The position numbers and the translations under genes were made by a program. The notes under the pieces are model-generated. The model had not been told where the DNA came from. It saw only the letters and a list, made by a program, of their open reading frames with translations, and searched no databases. This document shows positions 41,913 to 51,017 of a stretch of DNA of 64,000 nucleotides, one piece after another. Within the stretch, counting starts at the first letter, position 1; every line of letters starts with the position of its first letter. Location of the stretch: contig JAMFSS010000001.1 of the NCBI GenBank assembly GCA_026225415.1, forward strand, positions 248,001-312,000. Reading direction: 5' to 3'. Source of the DNA: Alphaproteobacteria bacterium (GTDB lineage Bacteria > Pseudomonadota > Alphaproteobacteria > UBA9219).

Positions 41913-43616
41913 TCAAGATTTTCTACGGATGCCTTTGGACTGAAGGATTGGTTCTTTATCTTCCCCCAACAAACTATCCGCCGCCTGCCGCGCGGCATCG
42001 GTGATTTCAGCACCGGACAGCATGCGGGCGATTTCTTCGCGGCGGGCGGGCTTATCCAATACTTCCACTTGCGTGATTGTGTGCTTACCGGAAACTTTTT
42101 TGGCGACGCGCAGATGGTGATTGCCACGCGCGGCCACTTGCGGACTGTGCGTCACCACCAATACTTGCACATTTTCCGACAGATGCGCGAGGCGCTCGCC
42201 AACGGCGGAGGCCACGGCACCGCCGATGCCCGTATCGACTTCATCAAATACCAAAACCGGCACAGGGTCTGCAGCAGCCAAAACCGTTTTCAACGCCAAC
42301 ATGAAACGCGCCAATTCGCCGCCCGACGCGATTTTTTGCAACGGCCCCGGTGTCGTGCCGATATTGGTGGCGGCTAAAAATGTTACGCGGTCGGCGCCTT
42401 CGGCACCCCATTGGGCTTCGGGCAACGCCGCGACTTCAATCATGAATTTCGCGCGTTCCAGTTTTAAGGGCGGCAATTCGCGGGCGATTTCTTTCTCAAA
42501 TTTTGCTGCTGCCGTTTTGCGCTTTGCGCTTAAATCTTCGGCCAGTTTAACATAGGTATGACGAGCCTTGACGGCCGCATCGGCCAGTTTGGCAATCTGG
42601 CCGCCTTCATTGCTGATAAGCGCCAAACGGTCGGATAAATCGCGCAGGAAATCGGGCAGGGAATCAACCTGAATGGAATGCTTGCGGGCAATGGCGCGCA
42701 ACGCAAACAACCGCTCTTCGATTTTTTGCAGAGCATCAGGCCGAGAGTCCAAAGACGACATAAAGCGGGAGAGTTGCGCGCTGGCTTCCGACGCTTCGTT
42801 GGCGGCGCGGTCAATGGTCGCTAAAATATCGGGCAGGGTGGCGGCTTTGTCCGACACGCGGGCAAGGGCTTTGCCTGCCTGGGACAGGGTGTTTATCGCG
42901 CCGCGCTCTCCTTCTAATGATGAAACAGTCTGGTTCAATGCATCGGTAATTTTTTCGCGATGTTGCAATTGTGTGCGTTGTTCGGCCAGCTGTTCCGCCT
43001 CGCCGGTTTGTGGGGCAAGCTTATCAAGTTCGTCGAACGAAGCGCGAAGGTAATCTTCTTCGGCCTTGGCTTGGGCACTGGATTTTTGCGCTTCCTGCCA
43101 TTTATCCTGCGCTTCGTGCCACAGGGTGAACGCTTGCGCGATCTTTTGTTTAAGCGCATTCAACCCGCCAAAGGCATCCAACAAACCGCGATGCGTGGCG
43201 GCATTTAACAATCCATGCGTTTCAAATTGCCCATGGATTTCCAACAGGCTTTCGCCGAATTGTTTTAAAAGACCGACGCCAATCGGCTGGTCGTTGAAAA
43301 AGGCGCGGCTTTTACCGTCCTTGCCAATCACGCGGCGCAGGATGATGGGGTTTTCTGCTGATAGGCCTTGGTCGGATGCTAAAGCAAAAACGGTGTGCGT
43401 TTCTTTTAAAGTAAATTCTGCCGATACTGATGCCTGTGCCGCGCCTGAACGAACCAACCCTGCATCGCTGCGCCCGCCCAAGGCGAGCCCCAATGCGTCG
43501 AGCAAGATGGATTTTCCGGCACCGGTTTCGCCGGTGAACACATTCAATCCGCGTTCCAGCGGCAGCGCGAGTTTTTCGATAAGAACCACATCATTGATGA
43601 CGAGGTGCGAGAGCAT
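41913..43616 (-). CDS. recN: DNA repair protein RecN
   Basis: A 567-residue SMC-like ATPase for double-strand-break repair. The Walker A box is in VFTGETGAGKSILLDALGLA, with the long coiled coil in the middle (about 160-350). The ABC signature is in IASGGELARFMLALK, the Walker B box is in VLVFDEVDTGIGG and the His switch is in LVVTHSPQVAA. Length is typical. It follows bamD on the minus strand, a common alphaproteobacterial order (ftsZ-lpxC-bamD-recN). Confidence 0.96.
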   Translation of the reverse strand: MLSHLVINDVVLIEKLALPLERGLNVFTGETGAGKSILLDALGLALGGRSDAGLVRSGAAQASVSAEFTLKETHTVFALASDQGLSAENPIILRRVIGKDGKSRAFFNDQPIGVGLLKQFGESLLEIHGQFETHGLLNAATHRGLLDAFGGLNALKQKIAQAFTLWHEAQDKWQEAQKSSAQAKAEEDYLRASFDELDKLAPQTGEAEQLAEQRTQLQHREKITDALNQTVSSLEGERGAINTLSQAGKALARVSDKAATLPDILATIDRAANEASEASAQLSRFMSSLDSRPDALQKIEERLFALRAIARKHSIQVDSLPDFLRDLSDRLALISNEGGQIAKLADAAVKARHTYVKLAEDLSAKRKTAAAKFEKEIARELPPLKLERAKFMIEVAALPEAQWGAEGADRVTFLAATNIGTTPGPLQKIASGGELARFMLALKTVLAAADPVPVLVFDEVDTGIGGAVASAVGERLAHLSENVQVLVVTHSPQVAARGNHHLRVAKKVSGKHTITQVEVLDKPARREEIARMLSGAEITDAARQAADSLLGEDKEPILQSKGIRRKS

Positions 43617-43625
43617 GCCTGTCGC

Positions 43626-44420
43626 CTATTTTTTCTTTGCCGGTTCCACGGTGATACCGCGGTCTTTCAGCAAATTATAGGCGTCCTGATACCAGTCGCT
43701 GCCCGGGAAATTGTAACCCAGAACGGCGGCGTCTTTCTTGGCTTCGTCAAAGATGCCGAGCGCGGCGTAACATTCAACCAGACGTTCCAACGCTTCCGGC
43801 ACATGGCTTGTGGTCTGGTACTTGTCGACCACAGTGTGGAAACGGCCGATGGCCGCGATATACAAATGTTGTTTGACATAGTAACGGCCAATTTCCATTT
43901 CGGCGCCCGCCAAATGGTCGTTGATCAGTGTGATTTTCAACACCGCATCTTTGGCATAATCACTGTCGGGGAAACGCGTGATAACTTCATTCAGGCTTTT
44001 CAGCGCTTCATGCGCGGCGGTTTGGTCGCGCCGCACGTCGGATATGCGTTCATAATTGCAAAGGGCGCGCAGATAAAACGCGTATCCGATATCGGTGTTG
44101 CCCGGATGCAGTTCGATGAATTGATCGAGCGATTTAATCGCCTCGTCATATTCCAGATTTTCGTAATGGGCATAGGCTTCCATAATTTCGGCCCTGGTCG
44201 CCCACTGTGAATAGGGATGCTGACGGTCCACTTCGGAAAATTGCTTGGCGGCTTCTTTGTAATCACCGCTGTTCATCGCGTCGGTGCCCTTGGTGTACAG
44301 GCTGTCGACGGGCTCATCCGGCGCGGTCGTATCTTTATCCTTGTCGCCTGCGCAGGCGGAAAGAACAGCCAACAAAGCGAACAGAAGCGCGAATTTGGGA
44401 AGGAGGTAAGACATACGCAT
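43626..44420 (-). CDS. bamD: Outer membrane assembly lipoprotein BamD
   Basis: A 264-residue TPR lipoprotein of the BAM complex that inserts beta-barrel proteins. The signal peptide ends in the lipobox LSAC (Cys22). TPR-like repeats follow (LYTKGTDAMNSGDYKEAAKQ, FSEVDRQHPYSQWATRAEI, EYDEAIKSLDQFIELHPGN). The central ALCNYERISDVRRDQ segment is the BamD signature. It lies nine bases upstream of recN. Confidence 0.95.
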   Translation of the reverse strand: MRMSYLLPKFALLFALLAVLSACAGDKDKDTTAPDEPVDSLYTKGTDAMNSGDYKEAAKQFSEVDRQHPYSQWATRAEIMEAYAHYENLEYDEAIKSLDQFIELHPGNTDIGYAFYLRALCNYERISDVRRDQTAAHEALKSLNEVITRFPDSDYAKDAVLKITLINDHLAGAEMEIGRYYVKQHLYIAAIGRFHTVVDKYQTTSHVPEALERLVECYAALGIFDEAKKDAAVLGYNFPGSDWYQDAYNLLKDRGITVEPAKKK

Positions 44421-44462
44421 GGAATCAGCCAGACAGGTTTAAGACCATGGGGTTATAGCACG

Positions 44463-44613
44463 AAAAAAACGCGTCCATAATCTTTTGATGCTGGGCTGCA
44501 AATCGCGCTTTTTGTTATTTTTGCTGCTTACATATATTTAATACGCGGCGCAGCAAAAATAACAAAAATCACGATTTTCGCCGCAGCCTGAAAAGATTCT
44601 GAACGGTTTTTTT
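44463..44613. repeat. 151-bp MITE-like palindrome, copy 2
   Basis: Shares CCATAATCTTT, TGCTGGGC, CAAATCGCGCTTTTT, AAATCACGATTTTC and CAGCCTGAAAA blocks with copy 1 (28687-28835). The inner arms read TTTTTGTTATTTTTGCTGC and GCAGCAAAAATAACAAAAA, different from copy 1 yet again complementary. It fills the gap between lpxC and bamD. Confidence 0.85.
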
Positions 44614-44617
44614 GGGG

Positions 44618-45580
44618 TTAAATGGCAGCCGCTTGTGCTGTTTCCATGCTGCCTTCGACCACGCGCCAGGCATCGGGGCGGGCGAATAAAGCGCGGAGCA
44701 AGGTGTTATTCAAAGCGTGGCCTGTGCAATAGCCATCGAAATGACCACGGATAGGCATGCCCGCCAGCGCCAGATCGCCAATGGCGTCCAGAACCTTGTG
44801 ACGGGCGAATTCGTTGCTGTAACGCAGGCCTTCCTGATTCAGGATTTCGTTGCCCTTGATGACAACCGCATTGTCCAAAGAACCGCCACGCGCCAAACCC
44901 ATTTTTTGCATTTGTTCGACTTCCTCAAAGAAGCCGAAGGTGCGGGCCCGGGAAATGTCGTTTTTAAAAGCGCCGCGCGACAGGATGATGTCACAGCTTT
45001 GCGTCAGGATGGGGGCGCGGTCGAAATTGATTGTGACGCTGTAACGGCTGACATCATCGGGGCTCAGGCTGGCGCGTTTGCCGTTCTGTTCGATTTCAAC
45101 GGGGGCGAGGATTTCAATTTCGCGGCGCGGCGCGGCCTGTTCAACAACACCGGCGACATCGATCAGGAACACGAATGAGTCCGAGCTGCCATCCATCACG
45201 GGGACTTCGCCGCCGTCAATTTCGATAAGGGCGTTGTCGATACCGCAGGCCGCAAGGGCCGCCATCAAATGTTCGATTGTGGCGACTTTGCCGCCATGAT
45301 CATTGCCGATAACGGTGCACATGCGTGTGTCGATAACATTGTCCCACCGGGCGGCGATGCTGCGCGCGCCATTGACCAGATCGGTGCGCATGAAAACGAT
45401 GCCGGTGTTTTCTGCGGATGGGCACAGGCGCATATTCACGAGGTTGCCCGAATGAACGCCGATGCCCGAGCATTCAACGGCCTTGCCCAGTGTCTTTTGC
45501 AAGGCAGGCGCCGATACACCCATAAGACCCATGGCGGGCAGGGTGGCGATTGGCTGGCTTGGGACGGTGATGATGGACAT
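44618..45580 (-). CDS. lpxC: UDP-3-O-acyl-N-acetylglucosamine deacetylase
   Basis: A 320-residue zinc deacetylase, the committed step of lipid A synthesis; its presence implies LPS. A zinc His lies in TIEHLMAALAACGIDNALIE, others in RHKVLDAIGDLALAG and the GHFDGYCTGHALNN segment. It has about 30 residues before the first domain. It is downstream of ftsZ and its terminator, as in many proteobacteria. Confidence 0.96.
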   Translation of the reverse strand: MSIITVPSQPIATLPAMGLMGVSAPALQKTLGKAVECSGIGVHSGNLVNMRLCPSAENTGIVFMRTDLVNGARSIAARWDNVIDTRMCTVIGNDHGGKVATIEHLMAALAACGIDNALIEIDGGEVPVMDGSSDSFVFLIDVAGVVEQAAPRREIEILAPVEIEQNGKRASLSPDDVSRYSVTINFDRAPILTQSCDIILSRGAFKNDISRARTFGFFEEVEQMQKMGLARGGSLDNAVVIKGNEILNQEGLRYSNEFARHKVLDAIGDLALAGMPIRGHFDGYCTGHALNNTLLRALFARPDAWRVVEGSMETAQAAAI

Positions 45581-45694
45581 GGTTAATCAAATGGGAAAAG
45601 GGAACTTGTTGGGATAATCTTTAGCCTTGGTTGCGCCGCAACAAAAGACAAGCATTCTTACGGTTTGTTACGGGGCTAATGAATTGAAATATAT

Positions 45695-45730
45695 AATAAA
45701 AAATGCCGGATTCGATTTAACGAATCCGGC
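45695..45730 (-). terminator. Terminator of ftsZ
   Basis: Perfect ten-base arms GCCGGATTCG (45705-45714) and CGAATCCGGC (45721-45730). On the minus strand the stem is followed by ATTTTTTA, 25 bases after the ftsZ stop. Confidence 0.92.
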
Positions 45731-45755
45731 AAAATCTAGGCAGTCTGGTCGAATT

Positions 45756-47492
45756 TTAGTGATTGTTCTGTCTGCGCAGGAAAGCAGGGATTTCCAAAAG
45801 ATCTTCAGGTTGTTCCGACAGGCTGGGGCGATCCGACGCATGGATGTCCAGTTTGGGCTGTCCGGCCAGAATTTCATCTGGCAGTTGGGATTCTTGCAGC
45901 TCTTCTTCATGTTGCGAAGACGGGCGCACCAAACCAAAGCCTGTTATGCGGGTAAAAAGCGATTCCGCACGACGTTGACGGCGTTGGTCGGCCGGGGTCG
46001 CCGCGGCAGGTTGCGCCGATGCCTGGGGTGTCAAATGCGTCATGTGCATGTCGATAGGCGATGCGGGCGGTGACGCGGGACGCGAGCTGCGTGCCGCTGT
46101 CGAAGGCGCATAGGAAGGCGCCGACGAAACAGGTGCCGATGCCGGCGACGATGCATAAGTCGGTTGCGCGGCGCGTGGTGCCGAATAGGCGGGCGATTGC
46201 GCAACAGGAGCCTGATGAACAGGGGCTTCCGCAACTTGTGCCTGTTCAACAACCGCTTCTTCGCGGTAGTCTTGTTCGGCTTCCTGTTCCACGGTTTCCT
46301 GTTCAGGAGCCGCCGCTTGCGGCATTACCGCCTGTGGCATGGTGAAATAGTTGGTTTGCGTATTGACAGAAGGTGTCACCACTTGCTGGGCCTGCGCCGG
46401 TGTTGTGGTGGAGCGATAGGCGGGTTGCGCATAGGCGTTTTGTTGGATGGGCGGCTTTGGCGCTGCGGGGCGAACTTGCCCCGAGCCGGTTGCCGTTCCA
46501 TTGGTGGTGACGGCGCGTGGTGTGGATGCGGCGTCGATGCCGGTTGCGATAACCGAAACGCGCAACTTGCCTTCCAGATTTTCGCCCAAGGTCGAACCGA
46601 CTTTGATTTGTGCTTCGGGGTCGACTTCTTCGCGGATACGGTTGGCGGCTTGATCGACTTCGAACAAAGTCATGTCCATGCCGCCGGTGATGTTGATGAG
46701 AACGCCGCGTGCGCCCTTCATCGATACATCGTCCAGTAACGGGTTGGAAATGGCGGCTTCGGCGGCACGAATGGCGCGGTTATCGCCATCGGCTTCGCCC
46801 GTTCCCATCATCGCCTTGCCCATTTCGCCCATAACGGTTTTGACATCGGCGAAATCAAGATTCATAAAGCCGGGCATAACCATCAAATCGGTGATGCCGC
46901 GTACGCCGCAATGCAGAACTTCGTCGGCAAGACGGAAAGCATCTGCAAATGTCGTGCGTTCATTGGCGATGCGGAAAAGATTTTGGTTCGGAATGACAAT
47001 CAGCGTATCGACATATTGTTGCAGCTCGGCAATGCCGGCTTCGGCTTGGCGCATACGGTTGTTGCCTTCAAAATGGAAAGGCTTGGTGACAACGCCGACG
47101 GTCAAAATGCCGGACTCACGCGCCGCGCGGGCGATAACGGGTGCCGCACCTGTGCCGGTGCCACCGCCCATACCCGCCGTGACGAAAATCATGTCAGAGC
47201 CATCAAGGACTGCCATAATATCGGCCAGCTGTTCTTCGGCGGCGGCGCGACCCACATCGGATTTCGACCCGGCGCCCAAACCGCGCGACATATTGATGCC
47301 CAGCTGAATCTTGCGGCCTGCGAGCGACAAAGCGAGCGCCTGGCTGTCGGTGTTGGCGGCGATAAAGTCGCAGCCTTCAAGCTGGCAACGGATCATGTTG
47401 TTGATGGCGTTGCCGCCTGCACCACCGACGCCGACAACGGTCAGGCGGGGACGCAGATTATGTTCGGGATCGGCCATTGACAAATTGATCAT
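45756..47492 (-). CDS. ftsZ: Cell division GTPase FtsZ
   Basis: The tubulin-like ring protein of division, 578 residues from the ATG at 47492 ([10 protein letters not shown]), which has GGAGG seven bases upstream; a start at 47594 would add an unlikely 34-residue extension. GTPase motifs: [32 protein letters not shown] (tubulin signature) and the T7 synergy loop [11 protein letters not shown]. From about residue 320 a long Ala/Gln/Pro-rich linker leads to the C-terminal peptide [10 protein letters not shown] that binds FtsA and other partners. Confidence 0.97.
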   Translation of the reverse strand: MINLSMADPEHNLRPRLTVVGVGGAGGNAINNMIRCQLEGCDFIAANTDSQALALSLAGRKIQLGINMSRGLGAGSKSDVGRAAAEEQLADIMAVLDGSDMIFVTAGMGGGTGTGAAPVIARAARESGILTVGVVTKPFHFEGNNRMRQAEAGIAELQQYVDTLIVIPNQNLFRIANERTTFADAFRLADEVLHCGVRGITDLMVMPGFMNLDFADVKTVMGEMGKAMMGTGEADGDNRAIRAAEAAISNPLLDDVSMKGARGVLINITGGMDMTLFEVDQAANRIREEVDPEAQIKVGSTLGENLEGKLRVSVIATGIDAASTPRAVTTNGTATGSGQVRPAAPKPPIQQNAYAQPAYRSTTTPAQAQQVVTPSVNTQTNYFTMPQAVMPQAAAPEQETVEQEAEQDYREEAVVEQAQVAEAPVHQAPVAQSPAYSAPRAAQPTYASSPASAPVSSAPSYAPSTAARSSRPASPPASPIDMHMTHLTPQASAQPAAATPADQRRQRRAESLFTRITGFGLVRPSSQHEEELQESQLPDEILAGQPKLDIHASDRPSLSEQPEDLLEIPAFLRRQNNH

Positions 47493-47771
47493 CGAGAAAC
47501 CTCCGGGGGGTGTGCTTACAAACATGTTTGAATCAGTTTTGATATATGAATCCTTTCCTTTGATTCGTGCAACAAAAACATGCGCTAAGAACAAGATTTT
47601 TCAGGGCTTTAGCGGTTTTTGCCTGTGCAAAAGCACATAAAGAAAAACAGATGCAGAGGGTTAGCGGGGGATGTGAATGTAGTGGTTAATGAGGAGCGCG
47701 AAATGATTTTGGTTGTGAGAAAATAAAAACCGGATGTAGAATTGCGCATAAACATCAAACGGAGTTTTTAA

Positions 47772-48128
47772 ATGACATTACAAATTATGAAATCGGGTGT
47801 TGCCGCTTTATTTATGACTTCGGCGTTTATGGCGCAATCCGTATCGGCGGCGGACAATAAACCGGCAATGAAAATGTCCCGGGTCGATGCGGGCAGCCAA
47901 GATATAGGATGCTCTGACGTTACAGGGGGATTGCCGAATATCCGGGATATAAACCCGGACAAATCCGCAAGCACCGGTGATTCCGCAGAGGCGGGCGATA
48001 AACCCGCCGTCTTTATGCTGATGGCATTTCAGTCCAGACAAATGTTGGAAAAGAAAATGCGCCCGATGCGTGTGGATGATGATGCGACATCGAGTGATTT
48101 CGGTTGTTACACATTGGCAATCGCCTAA
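47772..48128 (+). CDS. Small secreted protein between ftsZ and ftsA
   Basis: A 118-residue protein with a clear signal peptide (residues 1-27, ending QSVSAAD). The mature part is hydrophilic, with two Cys (IGCSD and FGCYT) that could form a disulfide. No known family is recognised. CGGAGTTTTTAA gives a good ribosome-binding site before the ATG. It lies in opposite orientation between ftsA (stop four bases away) and ftsZ, splitting the usual ftsA-ftsZ pair. Confidence 0.7.
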   Translation: MTLQIMKSGVAALFMTSAFMAQSVSAADNKPAMKMSRVDAGSQDIGCSDVTGGLPNIRDINPDKSASTGDSAEAGDKPAVFMLMAFQSRQMLEKKMRPMRVDDDATSSDFGCYTLAIA

Positions 48129-48131
48129 GGG

Positions 48132-49478
48132 TTACAAATTCTGCTTCAACCACAAACCGACGCGGTTCAATGTCGAACCGCCGCTGGTGATAACGCGGTT
48201 GGCGATCGCGCCCATGCCACCGGTGGAAGCCAATTCCGGCTGCATGGAAATAGCCAGCAATCCGGCCGTGGTCGCGAAGGCTGGTCCCGATGTGGATTCC
48301 GCCAAGCCTGTGAAAGACGTCCCGCCGCTCTTGCTGCCTACAGAATGAGGCCGCGCGACGCGCAACGGACGACCCAAACGAACCTGTTTATCCAACATGC
48401 GTTGCGCCATTTCGCGCACGCCCGGCAATTGGCTTCCGCCGCCGGTCAACACCACGCGGCGACCCGCGACTTCGTTGAAACCGCTTTTATCCATACGGGC
48501 GCGGACAAGTTCAAAAATCTCCTCAACCCGCGGTTGGATGATGCGGATAAGATGCGATTTCGGCAGATGGTTGGCGTTTGAAGGATCTTCCTCGCCGACC
48601 AAAGGCACATCGATAATTTCGCGTTCGTCCATCGGGCTGGGGATGGCATTACCATAAAGCGTTTTCAATCTTTCGGCGTGAGCCACCGAGCTGGTGAGGC
48701 CACGTGCGACATCATTGGTGATATGCGCACCACCAATCGGCAAGCCGCCGCTATAAACCACATTGCCATCGAAAAAAACCGCAAAGCTGGTGGTGCCCGC
48801 GCCCATATCGATGATGAGACTTCCCAAATCCATTTCATCTTCGACCAAGCATGCCAAACCGCTGGCATAGGGTGCGGCCACAATCTGTTCGACATCCAGA
48901 TGGCAACGCGCAATCGCGGCTTCCAATGTGCGGACGGGGCCGAAACCGGCGGCGATCAAATGCATTTGCGCGCTTAGCATGCTGCCGGTCATGCCAAGCG
49001 GATCGCGGATGCCTTTTTGGCCATCCAGCGCATAGCTGACGGGTATCGTGTGCAGCAATTCTAACGAATGACCCTGTGCATCTTCCGGCACCATCATTTG
49101 CCCTTGTGATTGGATGCGCGCCACGTCGCTTTCCATCACTTCGCGGCCATTCAACGGCAATTCAATATCGACGGTTTGCGAGGCCAGATGCGCACCCGAC
49201 AAATTGACCGTGACGCGGTTGATGGTTTCGCCCGCCATCATTTCCGCCGAGGATACCGCCTGGCCAATCGCGTGTTGCAATGCTTCCATGTTGGAAACGC
49301 TGCCATGATTCATGCCTTCGGAAAGTTGGTGCCCGATGCCGACAACGCGGGCTGGGCCCGCATTCTCCGACCGCGCGATAAGGCACGCGATTTTGCTGGA
49401 GCCTATATCGAGCGCCGCAAAAACATCGCCGTTGGATGTGCGCGGTTCGGAAAAGAGCCAGTTGCGGATGCGTTTCAT
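48132..49478 (-). CDS. ftsA: Cell division protein FtsA
   Basis: A 448-residue actin-like protein that anchors the FtsZ ring to the membrane. Phosphate loops: AALDIGSSKIACLIAR and LIIDMGAGTTSFAVF, then VVLTGGGSQLPGV. The 1C domain lies between (EDAQGHSLELLHTIPVSY). The C-terminus ends in the amphipathic membrane helix STLNRVGLWLKQNL. It overlaps ftsQ by four bases. Confidence 0.96.
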   Translation of the reverse strand: MKRIRNWLFSEPRTSNGDVFAALDIGSSKIACLIARSENAGPARVVGIGHQLSEGMNHGSVSNMEALQHAIGQAVSSAEMMAGETINRVTVNLSGAHLASQTVDIELPLNGREVMESDVARIQSQGQMMVPEDAQGHSLELLHTIPVSYALDGQKGIRDPLGMTGSMLSAQMHLIAAGFGPVRTLEAAIARCHLDVEQIVAAPYASGLACLVEDEMDLGSLIIDMGAGTTSFAVFFDGNVVYSGGLPIGGAHITNDVARGLTSSVAHAERLKTLYGNAIPSPMDEREIIDVPLVGEEDPSNANHLPKSHLIRIIQPRVEEIFELVRARMDKSGFNEVAGRRVVLTGGGSQLPGVREMAQRMLDKQVRLGRPLRVARPHSVGSKSGGTSFTGLAESTSGPAFATTAGLLAISMQPELASTGGMGAIANRVITSGGSTLNRVGLWLKQNL

Positions 49479-50353
49479 GGGTGTTTGTCTTTCGCAGGCG
49501 CGGTGTTTGCAGCAGCGTGGGCAACGGGTTCAATCGTTAAACGATCGGGGATGCGCAGATCGACTGCGACGATATCACGATCCAGCAATTTTTCCTGGCT
49601 GATCAACACGGATAAACGATGCAGCGCCGCATCAATGTCATCTTCGGGCAGGCGCACAATAATTTTGGGCGCAAGGTGCAAGTCCCAGCGCCGCTCGCCA
49701 ACCCACACGGCGGATTCGGTTTTTTGTTGAATGTCGGGATAGTTTTGCAGGGCGGTGAACAAGCCTTGCGTGGCCTTTTCCGCGCCTGTACCCACAACCA
49801 AAGGCAGTATGGCGAAATCTTCGGGTTTGGCCGAGGTTAAAACCTGTCCCTGATTATCAATGACATAAAGTTTGTCATCATGTTGCCAGCGGGCGGCTGG
49901 TGTACGTTCGGTGAGTATAACGGCAATTGTTCCGGGCAAGCGACGTTCGACAATCGCCGAACCCACCCAAGGCAATTTGCCCAAACGGTCAGTTGCGGCC
50001 TGCATATCAAAACCAAAAATGGGTGCGCCGCGTTTGGTGGCGAGCGCGTCGTAAATATCATCGCGGTTCGATTGGTGGCGGCCTTCGATCACGATATCAC
50101 GAACGGAAAAATCGGCTTTTTGCGTGGCGGTCAGGCCAAGATCGGCAATCGCTTCGCCCTGGCGTTGCGGCCAGCCGGTATGGAAAAGCCATAGCAGGAA
50201 AAAGCCGGTGAAAATCAGCCCGCCGAACAACAAACCGAGGCGCGTCAGGAAACTGGTGCCCGATGCCTCGCGCGCACGCATGCGCACCGATACGTTGCTT
50301 TGGGTGACGCTGCCGCGAAGGGAGGGCGCGTGGGGGGATTTCTTTTTACGCAT
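49475..50353 (-). CDS. ftsQ: Cell division protein FtsQ
   Basis: A 292-residue bitopic divisome protein. A basic cytosolic N-terminus leads into one membrane helix (about 38-57, LLFGGLIFTGFFLLWLF). The POTRA domain follows (FSVRDIVIEGRHQSNRDDIY) and the beta domain LPGTIAVILTERTPAARWQ. No ddl or murB gene is upstream, so this division cluster is truncated at ftsQ compared with the usual murB-ddl-ftsQAZ. Confidence 0.95.
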   Translation of the reverse strand: MRKKKSPHAPSLRGSVTQSNVSVRMRAREASGTSFLTRLGLLFGGLIFTGFFLLWLFHTGWPQRQGEAIADLGLTATQKADFSVRDIVIEGRHQSNRDDIYDALATKRGAPIFGFDMQAATDRLGKLPWVGSAIVERRLPGTIAVILTERTPAARWQHDDKLYVIDNQGQVLTSAKPEDFAILPLVVGTGAEKATQGLFTALQNYPDIQQKTESAVWVGERRWDLHLAPKIIVRLPEDDIDAALHRLSVLISQEKLLDRDIVAVDLRIPDRLTIEPVAHAAANTAPAKDKHP

Positions 50354-50426
50354 AGAGAATCAACCAAACTGAGGTGGCGGGTAGGTTAGCACAGGCTGGT
50401 TGGGTTTTGAATGTTAAGAAATCTGA

Positions 50427-50804
50427 TTATTCGTGTGCTAATTGTGCAGAAGGTTGAGATTTGAAGAGGCTTTGATTGGCCATAGCTCGAATGAGAGAAG
50501 TTGAGAAATCTTCGACACTGTAAAAAACAGATGATTTAGAAGTGGAGTGATCAACAATATCAACTCTTCCATCTGTCATTAGGTACAATGTAGCGTCTAT
50601 CTTAAATAGAGATGGGCATTTTAGAAGGAAGGAAGTTCCCATAATGCTATGGTTAGGCCAAATAATTCTTGCTTGAAATGCGCCATTAGATTGTTCATGT
50701 AAAATATTAAAAGCTGATTTTAGCTCATTTGAACTTTGTTCAAAGGTAATGGGGCGGTTTGCAACTTCGTCTTGTGCTGCGGCAATTATCTTTAAGACGT
50801 CCAT
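50427..50804 (-). CDS. Orphan AT-rich small protein
   Basis: A 125-residue soluble protein I do not recognise. It has a helical start (MDVLKIIAAAQDEVANRP), then a beta-rich middle (ARIIWPNHSIMGTSFLLKCP). AAGGAAAAA precedes the ATG. The AT content is high compared with ftsQ and degP, as in the orphans at 14413, 40347 and 59371. Possibly acquired DNA. Confidence 0.6.
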   Translation of the reverse strand: MDVLKIIAAAQDEVANRPITFEQSSNELKSAFNILHEQSNGAFQARIIWPNHSIMGTSFLLKCPSLFKIDATLYLMTDGRVDIVDHSTSKSSVFYSVEDFSTSLIRAMANQSLFKSQPSAQLAHE

Positions 50805-50895
50805 GATTTTTTCCTTAAATTTGTTTAAGCCAAATCACGCAAAGTATAATTCAAAATATTGGAAGTTAAAGCGGAGAGTATGGTTAACGACAAGA

Positions 50896-50988
50896 GGTTT
50901 CGCCTTAGGCGAACCCCCTCCCTCGTGGAGTTGCAGCTGAGTTTCGTTTGGCAGATATGCTCCCGTGCCCCACAAGGGGGAGGAAACC
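50896..50988. repeat. Palindromic repeat downstream of degP
   Basis: The outer ends GGTTT and AAACC are followed inward by CCCCCTCCCTCGTGG and CCACAAGGGGGAGG, which pair. TTTCGCCTTAGGCGAA is a small hairpin at the left. The end resembles the CCCCCATAAAGGGGAAGG end of copy B (30580-30668), so it may be a distant family member. Confidence 0.6.
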
Positions 50989-51017
50989 ACAGCAGGATTG
51001 TGGTGAGAGGCATTCTT

